In this document: positions 55,273 to 64,000 of the stretch, piece after piece
Numbering within the stretch: the stretch's first letter is position 1
Layout of the letters: each line of letters begins with the position of its first letter
Source of the DNA: JAVBPE01 sp031549865
GTDB taxonomy: Bacteria > Bacillota_I > Bacilli_A > Acholeplasmatales > Anaeroplasmataceae
DNA length: 64,000 bases
Direction: 5' to 3'
NCBI GenBank assembly: GCA_031549865.1
Contig: JAVBPE010000002.1
Span: forward strand, 186,001-250,000
Notes under the pieces: generated by a model
Told to the model about the DNA's origin: nothing
The model's database searches: none
What the model saw: only the letters and a program-made list of their open reading frames with translations
Made by a program: the position numbers and the translations under genes

Positions 55273-57072
55273 ATGGAAGACTTAGAACTATATTACGAAC
55301 GAAAAATGAAGGATGGCGTAATCGCCAAAAGGTTATTAAAATATACAACACCCCATATTTGGTATTTTATTTGGGGATTAATTGTAGTATTTATATCAGT
55401 ACCGCTTGCAGCGTATAATCCAATTTTAATTAAAAATATAACAGATAATTTAGTTTCAAGAAACATTGATATAAATTTAATAGCTATTAATGTAATAATG
55501 ATGATTATTATAATGATAGTTAATGCTTTTGCAATATATTTTATGTTTTATTTATTACAAAAAGCTGGTCAAAAAATAAATCAAGCATTGCGTTTAGAAG
55601 TATTTAGTCATATTGAAAAATTATCAGCAAATCAATTTAATTTAACACCTGTTGGTAAATTAGTTAGTAGAGTAACTAATGATGTTGATAGCATTACTCA
55701 GCTTTACTCTAATTTGATTGTAGGATTTTTAAAAAATGGACTTACTGCATTAGTATCATTAATTTATATATTTGCCCTTGTTTGGAATATTGATATACTA
55801 TTAGGTATATGTGCCGTCATTGTAATGCCTTTATTAATCGTCGCGACAATTATATTTAGAAAGGTTACAAAAAAAGCCTATAGAGAAGCGAGAACTTATA
55901 ATACAGAGGTTAACTCATTTTTATCCGAACATTTATCTGGTGTAAAGATTACTCAAATTTTTAATAAAGAAGATGCGGAAGTATTAAAGTTTAAAGAAAA
56001 AACAAATAAGCACTATAAAAGCAATATGAAATCTTTAATGGCATTCTCTATATTCAGACCGTTTATTTATTTCTTACAAATTATATCTATTGTTTTAGTA
56101 TTATATTATGGGGGAAATTTAATAATTGAAGGAGTAATGACTTTTGGAGTACTAACGGCCCTTTATGATTACTTATTCCGTTTTTATGACCCTGTTCAGC
56201 AAATATCAGAGCAATTTGATGTTCTTCAATCATCATTTGCTTCAGCTGAAAAAATATTTAATATTTTAGATACAAAACCTGAAATAGAAGATTTTAACTA
56301 TGCTCAAGATTTCGAAAAAATAAAAGGTGAAATCGAATTTAAGAATGTTTGGTTTGCATATAATAATGAAGATTGGATATTAAAAGACATCTCATTTAAA
56401 ATAAAAGAAAATGAAGTTGTTGCCTTTGTCGGTGAAACAGGAAGTGGTAAAACAACAATACTTTCTTTAATTACTAGAAATTATGATATCCAAAAAGGTC
56501 AAATATTAATTGATGGAATAGATCTTAAGAAATATAAATTAGATTTCTTAAGATCAAATATATCTCAGATGCTTCAAGATGTATTTTTATTTAGTGGAAC
56601 TATTGAAAGTAATATAAAATTAAAAGATGATGTTTATAGTGATGAAGAGATGGTAGAAGCTGCTAAGTTTGTTAATGCTGACAAATTTATTAATAGATTA
56701 CCTAATAAATATCAAGAAGAAGTAAGAGAAAGAGGAAATAATTTCTCTAGTGGCCAAAGACAATTAATAAGTTTTGCTCGCGCGATACTTCATAAACCAA
56801 GAATTATTATTTTAGATGAGGCAACAGCAAATATTGATACAGAAACAGAAATACTAATAAAAGAATCATTAGAAAAGATAATGAGTATTGGTACAATGTT
56901 AATGGTAGCGCATAGGTTATCAACAATTCAAAATGCTGATAAAATAATAGTATTGAATAAAGGCGAAATAATTGAAAGTGGTAATCATAAAGAATTATTA
57001 GATAAAGAAGGTTATTATCATAAAATGTATTTGCTTCAATTTGCCGAAGAAGATAAAATAATTAGTATGTAG
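55273..57072 (+). CDS. ABC exporter half-transporter B (catalytic half)
   Basis: 599 residues: an N-terminal extension and six TM helices (about 30-330), then an ABC domain with Walker A GETGSGKTTILSLI, signature FSSGQRQLISFARAI and Walker B IIILDEATANID with an intact Glu. The consensus Glu here and the Asp in the upstream partner fit a YheI/YheH (BmrCD)-type heterodimer. It starts 3 nt after the first half's stop and ends at a terminator. Confidence 0.9.
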   Translation: MEDLELYYERKMKDGVIAKRLLKYTTPHIWYFIWGLIVVFISVPLAAYNPILIKNITDNLVSRNIDINLIAINVIMMIIIMIVNAFAIYFMFYLLQKAGQKINQALRLEVFSHIEKLSANQFNLTPVGKLVSRVTNDVDSITQLYSNLIVGFLKNGLTALVSLIYIFALVWNIDILLGICAVIVMPLLIVATIIFRKVTKKAYREARTYNTEVNSFLSEHLSGVKITQIFNKEDAEVLKFKEKTNKHYKSNMKSLMAFSIFRPFIYFLQIISIVLVLYYGGNLIIEGVMTFGVLTALYDYLFRFYDPVQQISEQFDVLQSSFASAEKIFNILDTKPEIEDFNYAQDFEKIKGEIEFKNVWFAYNNEDWILKDISFKIKENEVVAFVGETGSGKTTILSLITRNYDIQKGQILIDGIDLKKYKLDFLRSNISQMLQDVFLFSGTIESNIKLKDDVYSDEEMVEAAKFVNADKFINRLPNKYQEEVRERGNNFSSGQRQLISFARAILHKPRIIILDEATANIDTETEILIKESLEKIMSIGTMLMVAHRLSTIQNADKIIVLNKGEIIESGNHKELLDKEGYYHKMYLLQFAEEDKIISM

Positions 57073-57086
57073 AATAAAATAAATAT

Positions 57087-57137
57087 AAAAGACCCTTATT
57101 GTGTAAATTGATTTTACTACTAGGGTCTTTTCATTTT
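57087..57137 (+). terminator. Terminator after the ABC exporter operon
   Basis: AAAAGACCCT (57087-57096) pairs with AGGGTCTTTT (57122-57131), with a 25-nt loop and a T-rich tail. Confidence 0.75.
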
Positions 57138-57149
57138 TTAAGATTAATA

Positions 57150-57178
57150 TTGAAATTAAATTAAGAAAGTACTATAAT
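57150..57178 (+). promoter_or_regulatory. Promoter of the TetR-antiporter operon
   Basis: TTGAAA (57150-57155), a 17-bp spacer, TATAAT (57173-57178). An inverted repeat GGAAAC (57182-57187) / GTTTCC (57204-57209) follows at the start of the transcript and brackets the ribosome site; it could be the repressor's own operator. Confidence 0.65.
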
Positions 57179-57210
57179 AAAGGAAACGAAAGAGAGGAAA
57201 AAAGTTTCCG

Positions 57211-57708
57211 ATGAAAACAAAAATAATAAATGAATCAATTTTAATGATAAGAGATAGTGGTTTAAAATTTTCTGTTGAAGATTTAACAAAACGTCTTAAA
57301 ATATCTAAAAAAACTATTTATAAACTTTTTCCTTCAAAGGAAATCCTTGCAATGGAAATTTATGAATATTATTATGAAAACCTTAATAAGAAATTTAATG
57401 AATTTACATATATCGATAAAGAAATATTGATGGAGCTAAACAAAATGTATTTCAGCTCATCTAAAATGATTGATGATAGTATTTTTAATAAATTCAATTT
57501 AAATGAAACGATAAGAGAATATGCTATGAATAAGCATAATGAAATTTGGGAATCAATAAAAAAGCTTTTGATTAAAATAAATAAAGAAGAAAAAAATATT
57601 GATAATTATAAAATAATTATTGATGGAATTTGCTATAAAGTAGGTTGCTTGAAACAAGAGTTTAATGATGATCTAAATGAAATGTTGGTGAATATATTAT
57701 GGATATAG
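57211..57708 (+). CDS. TetR/AcrR family regulator
   Basis: 165 residues, short for the family (usually about 190). The N-terminal helix-turn-helix is clear: SVEDLTKRLKISKKTIYKLFPSKEILAMEIYEYY. The C-terminal ligand/dimer domain is brief and has no cysteine-rich or known effector motif. Its stop overlaps the antiporter start by 10 nt, so it is probably the local, autoregulating control gene of that transporter. Confidence 0.88.
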   Translation: MKTKIINESILMIRDSGLKFSVEDLTKRLKISKKTIYKLFPSKEILAMEIYEYYYENLNKKFNEFTYIDKEILMELNKMYFSSSKMIDDSIFNKFNLNETIREYAMNKHNEIWESIKKLLIKINKEEKNIDNYKIIIDGICYKVGCLKQEFNDDLNEMLVNILWI

Positions 57709-58952
57709 TAATTCAAATTTTAAAAATAGTCGCAATGCTTTTTGTTGCATTTTGTTTAGGAAAGTTATTTTCTAAGATTAAACTACCAGCAATACTTGGA
57801 TGGTTAGTTGCAGGTATAGTTTTTGGTCCATATCTTGTTGATATAGTATCTTTAGATATTATAGAGTCAAACTGGTATAAGATTGCGGTTAAATTTTTCG
57901 AATGCTTTGCAGGAGTAATGATTGGAAAAGAGATTATTTTTAAGAAAATAGCCTCATCAGGAAAACAAATAATAGGGATAACTATTATTCAATCACTATG
58001 GACATTTTTGATTGTATCATTATTCTTTTGCATAGTATTTTTGATTACTAATGTGCCAATTTATTTAGCATTTATTTTTGGAGGAATAGCTTTAGCAACT
58101 GCCCCAGCACCAGCCTTATCAATTGTTAATGAATATAAGACTAAAGGCCCAGTGACTCAAACGCTAATACCTTTAGCCGCTATTGATGATGTAATCGGAA
58201 TAATTGTCTTCTTTTCAGTTATTTCTATTGTAAATGGAATGAATGGATCAGCAGATACTTCTATTCTAACAATTATAGGGATAATTTTTATTCCTTTTGT
58301 GATTGGAATAGTTTTTGGATTTGTTTATTCTTTAATTATGAAGAAAATTAATAATAGAAGTGTCCGTTTTATATCATTCGTTTTATTTTTAGTATTATGT
58401 AGTTTAGTAGGTTTAGTAATTGATATTAATGTTTTTCACAGTTTTCAATTAAATTACTTATTAATGGGTATGGCTTTTAGTGGAACTGTAGCTAATGTGC
58501 TTGGTGAAGAGAAAATGGAAGAAATTGATAAAAAATATAGCCCTTTACAGATGTTATCTTTAGTAATAGTTATTGTAAATTTAGGAATGCCTCTTGACTA
58601 TAAATTGATTGCTGGGGCTGGTATATTAACATTTATATATATTCTATCTCGTGCTATTGGAAAAATAAGTGGGGCATATATAGGTGGTAGGGCAACTAAA
58701 GCCGATAGTAAGGTTACTAAATATTTGGGATTAACACTATTACCGCATTCAGGAGTATCGTTAGTTTTTGCAGGAATAGCAGCTACTACTTTAGCGACTA
58801 TTGACCCAGAACTATCAAGTATGGTTTCTGGTACAATATGTGCTGCAGCCATAATTAACGAAATAATTGCTGTAATACTTGCGAAATATGCCTTTAAATG
58901 GGCCGGGGAAATAAATAATAATAAATCAGATATTATAAATTCAAAAATATAA
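57699..58952 (+). CDS. Cation:proton antiporter (CPA2/KefB-GerN-like)
   Basis: 417 residues with about 12 TM helices. LPAILGWLVAGIVFGPYLV and GGIALATAPAPALSIVNEYKTKGPVTQTLIPLAAIDDVIGIIVFF are the CPA-type unwound-helix region with the paired acidic residues (DD) expected for Na+ or K+/H+ exchange. No C-terminal TrkA-N or USP domain is attached. It follows the TetR gene with an overlap. A cation role fits the Mn-responsive P-type ATPase next door, though the two are separate transcription units. Confidence 0.88.
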   Translation: MDIVIQILKIVAMLFVAFCLGKLFSKIKLPAILGWLVAGIVFGPYLVDIVSLDIIESNWYKIAVKFFECFAGVMIGKEIIFKKIASSGKQIIGITIIQSLWTFLIVSLFFCIVFLITNVPIYLAFIFGGIALATAPAPALSIVNEYKTKGPVTQTLIPLAAIDDVIGIIVFFSVISIVNGMNGSADTSILTIIGIIFIPFVIGIVFGFVYSLIMKKINNRSVRFISFVLFLVLCSLVGLVIDINVFHSFQLNYLLMGMAFSGTVANVLGEEKMEEIDKKYSPLQMLSLVIVIVNLGMPLDYKLIAGAGILTFIYILSRAIGKISGAYIGGRATKADSKVTKYLGLTLLPHSGVSLVFAGIAATTLATIDPELSSMVSGTICAAAIINEIIAVILAKYAFKWAGEINNNKSDIINSKI

Positions 58953-59017
58953 TTATATGTACTATGCTATTAATATATTTGACAAAAAATAAACTTGATG
59001 TTATAGTTATTACTAGT

Positions 59018-59101
59018 CATGAGGGAGTAATTTGCGTCTAAGACGTGACAAGTCAACACACTGGCATTTTGCCTGGCTTGTCTTAAAGAATGAGACTTAT
59101 G
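59018..59101 (+). promoter_or_regulatory. yybP-ykoY (Mn2+) riboswitch aptamer
   Basis: P1 is CATGAG / CTTATG (59018-59023 with 59096-59101). Loop L1 reads GGGAGTA after P1; the long P2 arm pairs around GACAAGTCA ... TGGCTTGTC; and the L3-like AATGAGAC stands before the P1 3' strand. This order of GGGAGUA and (A)AxGAGAC is the yybP-ykoY consensus, a family that senses Mn2+ and controls Mn exporters and P-type ATPases. Confidence 0.85.
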
Positions 59102-59128
59102 TACAACTTGCAAAAGCTGTACATGGGC

Positions 59129-59180
59129 CTTAACACATATTATGTTCGTTAAGCTTAGGTATAGCACTTGAGCTTTTTTT
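59129..59180 (+). terminator. Riboswitch expression platform: alternative hairpins and terminator
   Basis: CTTAAC (59129-59134) can pair with GTTAAG (59148-59153), while AAGCTTA (59151-59157) pairs with TGAGCTT (59169-59175) and is followed by seven T's. The two helices share 59151-59153, so they are mutually exclusive: antiterminator versus terminator. High Mn2+ should favour readthrough into the ATPase gene. Confidence 0.75.
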
Positions 59181-59202
59181 ATTTGTCATAGGAGGATATA
59201 AT

Positions 59203-61842
59203 ATGAGTGATTTTATAAAAGACAAAGAAGAATTGTTAGAAGAGCTACATACAGATTTAGAAGATGGACTAGCCTCAAATCAAGTTCTTATAAATCAAAA
59301 TAAGTATGGTAGTAATGAATTAACAAAAAAGAAATCAGAATCATTAATAAAAAGGATTTGGAATTCAACTAAAGAACCAATGATATTAATGCTGATTGCT
59401 GCTGGAATTATTGCTTTAACAGTTAATATAATATTGGCAGTTAAAGGAGATGAGGCTGATTTTTTAGAATGTGTAGGAATATTTGTAGCTATATTTTTAT
59501 CTATAATTATTACAGTAATAATGGAAGGTAAAAGTGCAAAAGCATTTGAAATGCTTAATAAAATAAGTGATGATGCCCTAATAAAAGTAGTGCGTAATAA
59601 AAAAGTAGAACAAATCAATAAAAAATATTTGGTAGTTGGGGATATTATTCATTTGAATCAAGGAGATAGAATACCTGCTGATGGAAGATTATTAGAAAGC
59701 ATGGATTTAACTATAAATGAATCAATACTTACGGGAGAAAGTATTTATGTTAATAAAGATGCTAATATAACAATCGTTGATGAGAAAACTCCTTTAGCCG
59801 AAAGATTTAATATGGTTTATTCAGGGACATTTATAACTAATGGGTTTTGTAAGATTGTAGTTACATCAGTTGGCGATAGTAGTGAATTTGGAAAAATCGC
59901 TTCAGAATTAACTAATAATGAAGGAAATCAAACACCACTTCAAGAAAAACTGAGTAAACTAGGTAAAATGATTACTATTTTTGGAATTATTGCAGCACTT
60001 ATCGTATTTGTATCTCAACTAATTTCATTTGGAGTTCATGGTGGATTAAAATTTGAAGAGGTTATGGAAGCCTTTGTTACAAGCATTGTTTTAATTGTTG
60101 CGGCAGTACCTGAAGGATTACCAACAATAGTTGCGGTGTCTTTATCAATAAATATTATTAAATTATCTAAACAAAACGCTTTAGTTAAAAAAATGATAGC
60201 TTCAGAAACTATAGGATGTATTAACGTTATATGTTCGGATAAAACAGGAACATTAACAGAAAACAAAATGAAAGTATATGCAATTTATAATAATGAAAAA
60301 GAAAATCAATTAAGTAATGATTTAATTGAAAACTTTTGTATAAATAGTACTGCTGATATTAATGAAAAATTAGAATTTATCGGTAATCCTACAGAATGTG
60401 CTTTACTGGTTTATGTAAAAAATAATAATAAAAATTATATCAAAATTAGAGGTGAGTCTAATATTATTCAAGTAATTCCGTTTTCCTCTGATGTAAAGCA
60501 TATGACGACAATAATCAAAAATGATGATATGTTACGTGGCTATGTTAAGGGGAGTCCAGAAATTATTTTAGAAATGTGTAATTTAACAAAACAAGCATTT
60601 GATGAAATAAATGAAGAAATAGCAAAATATCAAAAACAAGCATGTCGTGTTTTAGCATTCTCACATAAAGAAATAAAATGTGGGGAAGTAGATTGTAAAA
60701 ACGAGCATGAAAAATTTGAAAGTGATATGATTTTTGATGGATTTGTGGCTATTTCTGACCCGTTAAGAGCAGATGTTTATGAAGCAGTAGAGAAATGTCG
60801 CAAGGCAGGGGTAAGTTTGAAAATATTAACTGGTGATAATATTTTAACCGCTAAGGCTATAGCAGATGAATTGAAAATTTTAGATGAAAATCATATTGCA
60901 TTAGAAGCAAAGGATATTGAGCATTTAGATGATCAAGAATTAAATGCAATTCTTGATAAAATTTGTGTAATTGCAAGAAGTACACCTTCAATTAAAAAAA
61001 GAATAGTTAAAATGCTTAAAAAGCAAGGTAATGTTGTTGCGGTTACAGGAGATGGGATAAATGACGCTCCAGCTTTAAAAAGTGCAGATGTAGGGATTGC
61101 AATGGGTATTTCTGGAACAGAAGTATCAAAAGAAGCAAGTGATATTGTTTTATTAGACGATTCATTTTCTACTATCGCCAAAGCAATTGAATGGGGTAGA
61201 GGAATTTATGAAAACTTCAAACGTTTTATTTCGTTTCAACTAACAGTAAATATTGCATCAGTTATCGTAGTGTTTGCCTCAATTTTAATGGGTTTTAAGG
61301 CGCCATTTACAGCTTTACAATTATTATGGGTAAATATAATCATGGATGGACCTCCAGCGCTAAGTTTAGGATTAGAGCCTAATCATGATGATCTAATGAA
61401 CCAGCCTCCAGTTAAAAGAAATGAAAGCATATTATCAAAATCGTTATTAACGAAAATAGTTATAACTGCTGTTTATGTTTCTATTGTTTTTTTACTTCAA
61501 TATAATTTCAATTTTTTAGAATCAACTGATGAACAAATGACAACAGTATTATTTACGTTATTTGCATTTTTTCAATTATTTAACTCTTTTAATTGCCGAG
61601 AATTACATTTTGATAGTATATTTAAAAATTTTACTAAAAATAAATTAATGTTGCTAATATTTTCTATAACTTTCTTCTTGCAAATTTTAATGATTCAGTT
61701 TGCTGGTGGTTTTTTTGGAACAGTTCAGTTACCAATTAGTATGTGGTTTAAAATATTAATTACGTCTTTGACTATTATTGTTTTTTCAGAAATTTTTAAA
61801 TTAATATATAGAATATTTCATAAAAAAAGGTTTAAAATATGA
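59203..61842 (+). CDS. P-type cation-transporting ATPase (P2A/P2B type; Ca2+ or Mn2+ export)
   Basis: 879 residues. A-domain motif ILTGES; TM4 VAAVPEGLPTIVAV; phosphorylation site CSDKTGTLTENKM (Asp near residue 347); N-domain KGSPE; hinge TGDGINDAPALKSADVGIAMG; TM6 LWVNIIMDGPPALSLGLEP with the Asn and Asp expected of a Ca2+-type site. Four C-terminal TM helices follow. Family members export Ca2+ or Mn2+. The yybP-ykoY riboswitch immediately upstream argues for Mn2+ as the physiological substrate. AGGAGG precedes the ATG; the stop overlaps the next gene by 4 nt. Confidence 0.93.
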   Translation: MSDFIKDKEELLEELHTDLEDGLASNQVLINQNKYGSNELTKKKSESLIKRIWNSTKEPMILMLIAAGIIALTVNIILAVKGDEADFLECVGIFVAIFLSIIITVIMEGKSAKAFEMLNKISDDALIKVVRNKKVEQINKKYLVVGDIIHLNQGDRIPADGRLLESMDLTINESILTGESIYVNKDANITIVDEKTPLAERFNMVYSGTFITNGFCKIVVTSVGDSSEFGKIASELTNNEGNQTPLQEKLSKLGKMITIFGIIAALIVFVSQLISFGVHGGLKFEEVMEAFVTSIVLIVAAVPEGLPTIVAVSLSINIIKLSKQNALVKKMIASETIGCINVICSDKTGTLTENKMKVYAIYNNEKENQLSNDLIENFCINSTADINEKLEFIGNPTECALLVYVKNNNKNYIKIRGESNIIQVIPFSSDVKHMTTIIKNDDMLRGYVKGSPEIILEMCNLTKQAFDEINEEIAKYQKQACRVLAFSHKEIKCGEVDCKNEHEKFESDMIFDGFVAISDPLRADVYEAVEKCRKAGVSLKILTGDNILTAKAIADELKILDENHIALEAKDIEHLDDQELNAILDKICVIARSTPSIKKRIVKMLKKQGNVVAVTGDGINDAPALKSADVGIAMGISGTEVSKEASDIVLLDDSFSTIAKAIEWGRGIYENFKRFISFQLTVNIASVIVVFASILMGFKAPFTALQLLWVNIIMDGPPALSLGLEPNHDDLMNQPPVKRNESILSKSLLTKIVITAVYVSIVFLLQYNFNFLESTDEQMTTVLFTLFAFFQLFNSFNCRELHFDSIFKNFTKNKLMLLIFSITFFLQILMIQFAGGFFGTVQLPISMWFKILITSLTIIVFSEIFKLIYRIFHKKRFKI

Positions 61843-62681
61843 TGTTAACTACGGTTAAAAAGGAAGGTTTTCAAGGTTGTTTATTTTCTAAGAATTGCGA
61901 CTTGTCACAAGTAGTAATAACCTTTACTGGAAGCGATGGGGGGATAAGCAATGCCAAAATTATTGCCTCATTTTATGAGAAACATTCAATTGCATCCTTG
62001 GCAATAGGCTATTATAAAACTAAGCAAACTCCTGATTCAATGTCGTTAATTCAAATAGAATATATAGAAAAAGCAATTCTGTGGTTAAGATTAAAGGGCT
62101 ATAAGCAAATTTATATTGATGCATTATCAAAAGGAACAGAGCTAGCATTACTAGTAGCATCAACATACAAGGAAATAGATATATTAATTTTAAGATCACC
62201 CTCATATTTTATAAGTGAGGGATTAGATAGAAATGGACAGCCATCATCTACATCTTGTTGGTCAATAAATAAAGAAGAAGTAAATTATACTAAATATAAA
62301 TTTAGAAATATAAGTGTTTTTAAACAATTAATAAAGAATAAAGAATTCTCTTTATTAAAATACAACAATGACAAAGTAATTAATGTTGCTTCTATAATAA
62401 ATTTTGAAAAGATAAGTAGCAAAATGTTATTGATATATAGTGAAAATGATACAGTTTGGGATTCTAAAAAAAGTTGTATTAAAATATCTGAATTATATAC
62501 AAATAATAAAATTGTATGTAAGGCCTACAATTATATTAGTCATTTAATGCTACCTAAATTAAATCTTTTTAAAAAAATATTATTTAAAATTGAAAGAAGA
62601 CATTTTATTCGCTCATTAAAAGAAAGAAAAGATATGAATAAAAAGATAATTGATTTTATTAAAAATTCTCAAAACATGTAA
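61839..62681 (+). CDS. Alpha/beta hydrolase, BAAT/acyl-CoA thioesterase C-domain-like
   Basis: 280 residues. The hydrolase core begins VVITFTGSDGGISNAKIIASFYEKHSIASLAIGYY. The nucleophile elbow is DALSKGTELALLVAS, where the usual G-x-S-x-G has Ala at the first position (A-L-S-K-G), as in the BAAT-type SKG elbow. An acid candidate is in LLIYSENDTVWDS and the histidine in NYISHLMLP, so the triad appears complete. No signal peptide. The reaction cannot be named. It overlaps the P-type ATPase stop by 4 nt (ATGA), so it would fall under the Mn riboswitch. A strong terminator follows. Confidence 0.72.
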   Translation: MMLTTVKKEGFQGCLFSKNCDLSQVVITFTGSDGGISNAKIIASFYEKHSIASLAIGYYKTKQTPDSMSLIQIEYIEKAILWLRLKGYKQIYIDALSKGTELALLVASTYKEIDILILRSPSYFISEGLDRNGQPSSTSCWSINKEEVNYTKYKFRNISVFKQLIKNKEFSLLKYNNDKVINVASIINFEKISSKMLLIYSENDTVWDSKKSCIKISELYTNNKIVCKAYNYISHLMLPKLNLFKKILFKIERRHFIRSLKERKDMNKKIIDFIKNSQNM

Positions 62682-62704
62682 AAAACTAAATAATTTTATA
62701 TTTG

Positions 62705-62732
62705 AAATAGATCTTTTGATCTATTTTTTTTG
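62705..62732 (+). terminator. Terminator after the alpha/beta hydrolase gene
   Basis: AAATAGATC / GATCTATTT with a TTTT loop and a long T run. It closes the ATPase-hydrolase operon. Confidence 0.85.
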
Positions 62733-62820
62733 TTTATTTAGATATCACATTTTAACATATTCCATTTTTAAAAAAATCATGATAAAATATAATCAAAGAA
62801 ATCTTTTAAGGAGAATAACT

Positions 62821-64000
62821 ATGAAAAAAAATCTATTGATATTTTTATTTTTAATCACAGCATTATTCAGTTTTTCAAGTTGCTCAAATAGTAGTAATAA
62901 GGATGAAATAATTAATACATTTAAAGAGGCTCATTTTGCCCCAAATATGGACAAATTATTGCCCAAATCACTAACTACCAATGAACAAAAATTGAATATG
63001 TCTGGACATATTGTAGAGAAAAAACTTGCCACTATTGGAACAGAAATAGCTTCAGGTGATCTTATTTACCCTAAACCTAATCCGAAGGAAAGTGATACAT
63101 ATAGACAAATTAAAGCTCTTGAGAATGATGCTGATGCAAGAAAAAGGGATGCTATTCAATTAATTTCGACGATAGAACTTGACGGCGAATGGCACGAAGT
63201 TGAAACTACTTTAACAAAAACAAAAGCTTGTTATATTGAAGAAGATACTGTAAAGATACTTAAATCTGAAACAAAACGTAATGAACTTAATGTTATTACA
63301 AAAAATATTATTAAAATTTATGAAGATGGGGCTGTAGAAATATTTAGTGATGGTAATTTTGATTGCATTAAGTATATGAAAAACCAAGATGGTAAAGAAT
63401 TTGAAGTAGTGTTTTCTTTACCTACAAGCGCCCTTAGATATGATAAATATTATAAAAACGAAAATGGTGAGTATATAGGGCTACGCGTTGAAAAAGATGC
63501 TATAGATACATTAAGAAAGCCTCTAAATGTAGAATACTCATACGGGAACGATACAGAATATTATAAATATACTAATACACATGCATATGCATATACCCAA
63601 GATGATGATGGAAGTGAAATTCCTGATCAAGACATTTACTATGTCCAAACGATGAAAGATAATATGACATTGCAATTTGTCAGACAACAAGAAGGCGATA
63701 ATTTTATGAATGGATTTTGGATTAATCTATCAGAAGTTGATGGCATAAAATCAATTGATTATAGTAAATCAAGTACTCCAACTCCAGAAGTGAATAAGAT
63801 TATATTAGATGATGATAGAGAAATTATGACGAATTTATTTATGTTAAATAACAATTTATCTATACATATGAATAGCATATATGGTGAGGGAACTGAAAAA
63901 AATGAACCAACAATAGTTGGAGTAACAGCATTTTTATCTGCTAGATTTCATGAAGCATCAGAAGTTGGTTTATCAGATAAAATGACTAATTTTATTGATA
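62821..64000 (+). CDS. Lipoprotein of unknown function (3' end beyond the window)
   Basis: The frame is open from ATG 62821 to the window end (393 codons, no stop). A lipobox signal peptide is clear: KKNLLIFLFLITALFSFSSC with the acceptor cysteine at residue 21. The mature part is hydrophilic and beta-rich, with KNIIKIYEDGAVEIFSDGNF and a Tyr-rich stretch (DTEYYKYTNTHAYAYTQDD). I do not recognise a family. AAGGAG lies 8 nt before the ATG, and TATAAT at 62788-62793 is a probable -10 box. The Lgt-fusion protein would lipidate it. Confidence 0.8.
   Translation, partial: MKKNLLIFLFLITALFSFSSCSNSSNKDEIINTFKEAHFAPNMDKLLPKSLTTNEQKLNMSGHIVEKKLATIGTEIASGDLIYPKPNPKESDTYRQIKALENDADARKRDAIQLISTIELDGEWHEVETTLTKTKACYIEEDTVKILKSETKRNELNVITKNIIKIYEDGAVEIFSDGNFDCIKYMKNQDGKEFEVVFSLPTSALRYDKYYKNENGEYIGLRVEKDAIDTLRKPLNVEYSYGNDTEYYKYTNTHAYAYTQDDDGSEIPDQDIYYVQTMKDNMTLQFVRQQEGDNFMNGFWINLSEVDGIKSIDYSKSSTPTPEVNKIILDDDREIMTNLFMLNNNLSIHMNSIYGEGTEKNEPTIVGVTAFLSARFHEASEVGLSDKMTNFID

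Overview
The window is AT-rich DNA (by eye roughly 28-30% GC) with dense genes, SD-led operons, many TTG/GTG start options and standard-code tryptophan codons (TGG), so TGA is a stop. The gene set points to a low-GC Gram-positive bacterium (Bacillota): HprK/Lgt/PpaX, YvcK-WhiA, AcpS, CwlD, CotF-like proteins, ABC-F proteins and a PcrA/LigA/UvrA repair set. GlnRS is encoded directly. I infer a lineage near Erysipelotrichia or the wall-bearing relatives of Mollicutes; this is an inference from gene content and composition only.

Layout. 1-5.9 kb: the 3' end of pgi, an AEC transporter, an RsmH-type methyltransferase, and an anaerobic dNTP operon (nrdD-nrdG-dut). 6.1-9.7 kb: CwlD-type amidase, a degenerate LMW phosphatase, and the t6A operon tsaE-tsaB-rimI-tsaD. 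9.7-15.2 kb: glnS, an ABC-F protein and pcrA. 15.2-21.35 kb is a minus-strand block: a large MacB/FtsX-type ABC transporter, two CotF-like small proteins and an ABC-2 transporter operon. It separates pcrA from ligA, which adjoin in many Bacilli. 21.5-31.9 kb: ligA, uvrA, then a tight run of membrane protein-hprK-lgt/ppaX fusion-rapZ C-domain-yvcK-whiA-acpS. 31.9-37.5 kb: DUF378, a LolA-fold lipoprotein, a small membrane protein, tex and a Wzz-like protein.

37.5-42.8 kb is an accessory region behind tRNA-Ser(GCU). It has an IS200-type element, unrecognised genes, a decayed copy of a 2TM plus PH-like gene, and two copies of a conserved ~180-bp structured module ending in the same large terminator hairpin. 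One copy repeats 12 bp of the tRNA 3' end. 42.8-43.9 kb is a nitronate monooxygenase/FabK-type gene with FabT-like operator motifs. 44.2-52.0 kb holds the most striking pair: a membrane-spanning regulator (secreted GLUG repeats outside, LuxR helix-turn-helix inside) followed by a 2081-residue surface protein. That protein has InlB-type and MBG-type repeats, one membrane segment and a cytoplasmic tail ending in a ribosomal-protein-L15-like domain. A 20-bp palindrome sits upstream of the giant gene's weak -35 box.

52.1-64 kb: a DEAD-box helicase, a heterodimeric ABC exporter, TetR plus a cation/proton antiporter, a yybP-ykoY Mn2+ riboswitch with terminator in front of a P-type cation ATPase, an overlapping alpha/beta hydrolase, and a lipoprotein gene that runs off the window end.

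Functional threads: the hprK to whiA block links carbon regulation (HPr phosphorylation, PPi removal) with envelope and division control. The 44-52 kb pair looks like a self-contained surface-sensing and surface-display system. The 37.5-42.8 kb region looks like a cassette-type accessory locus.
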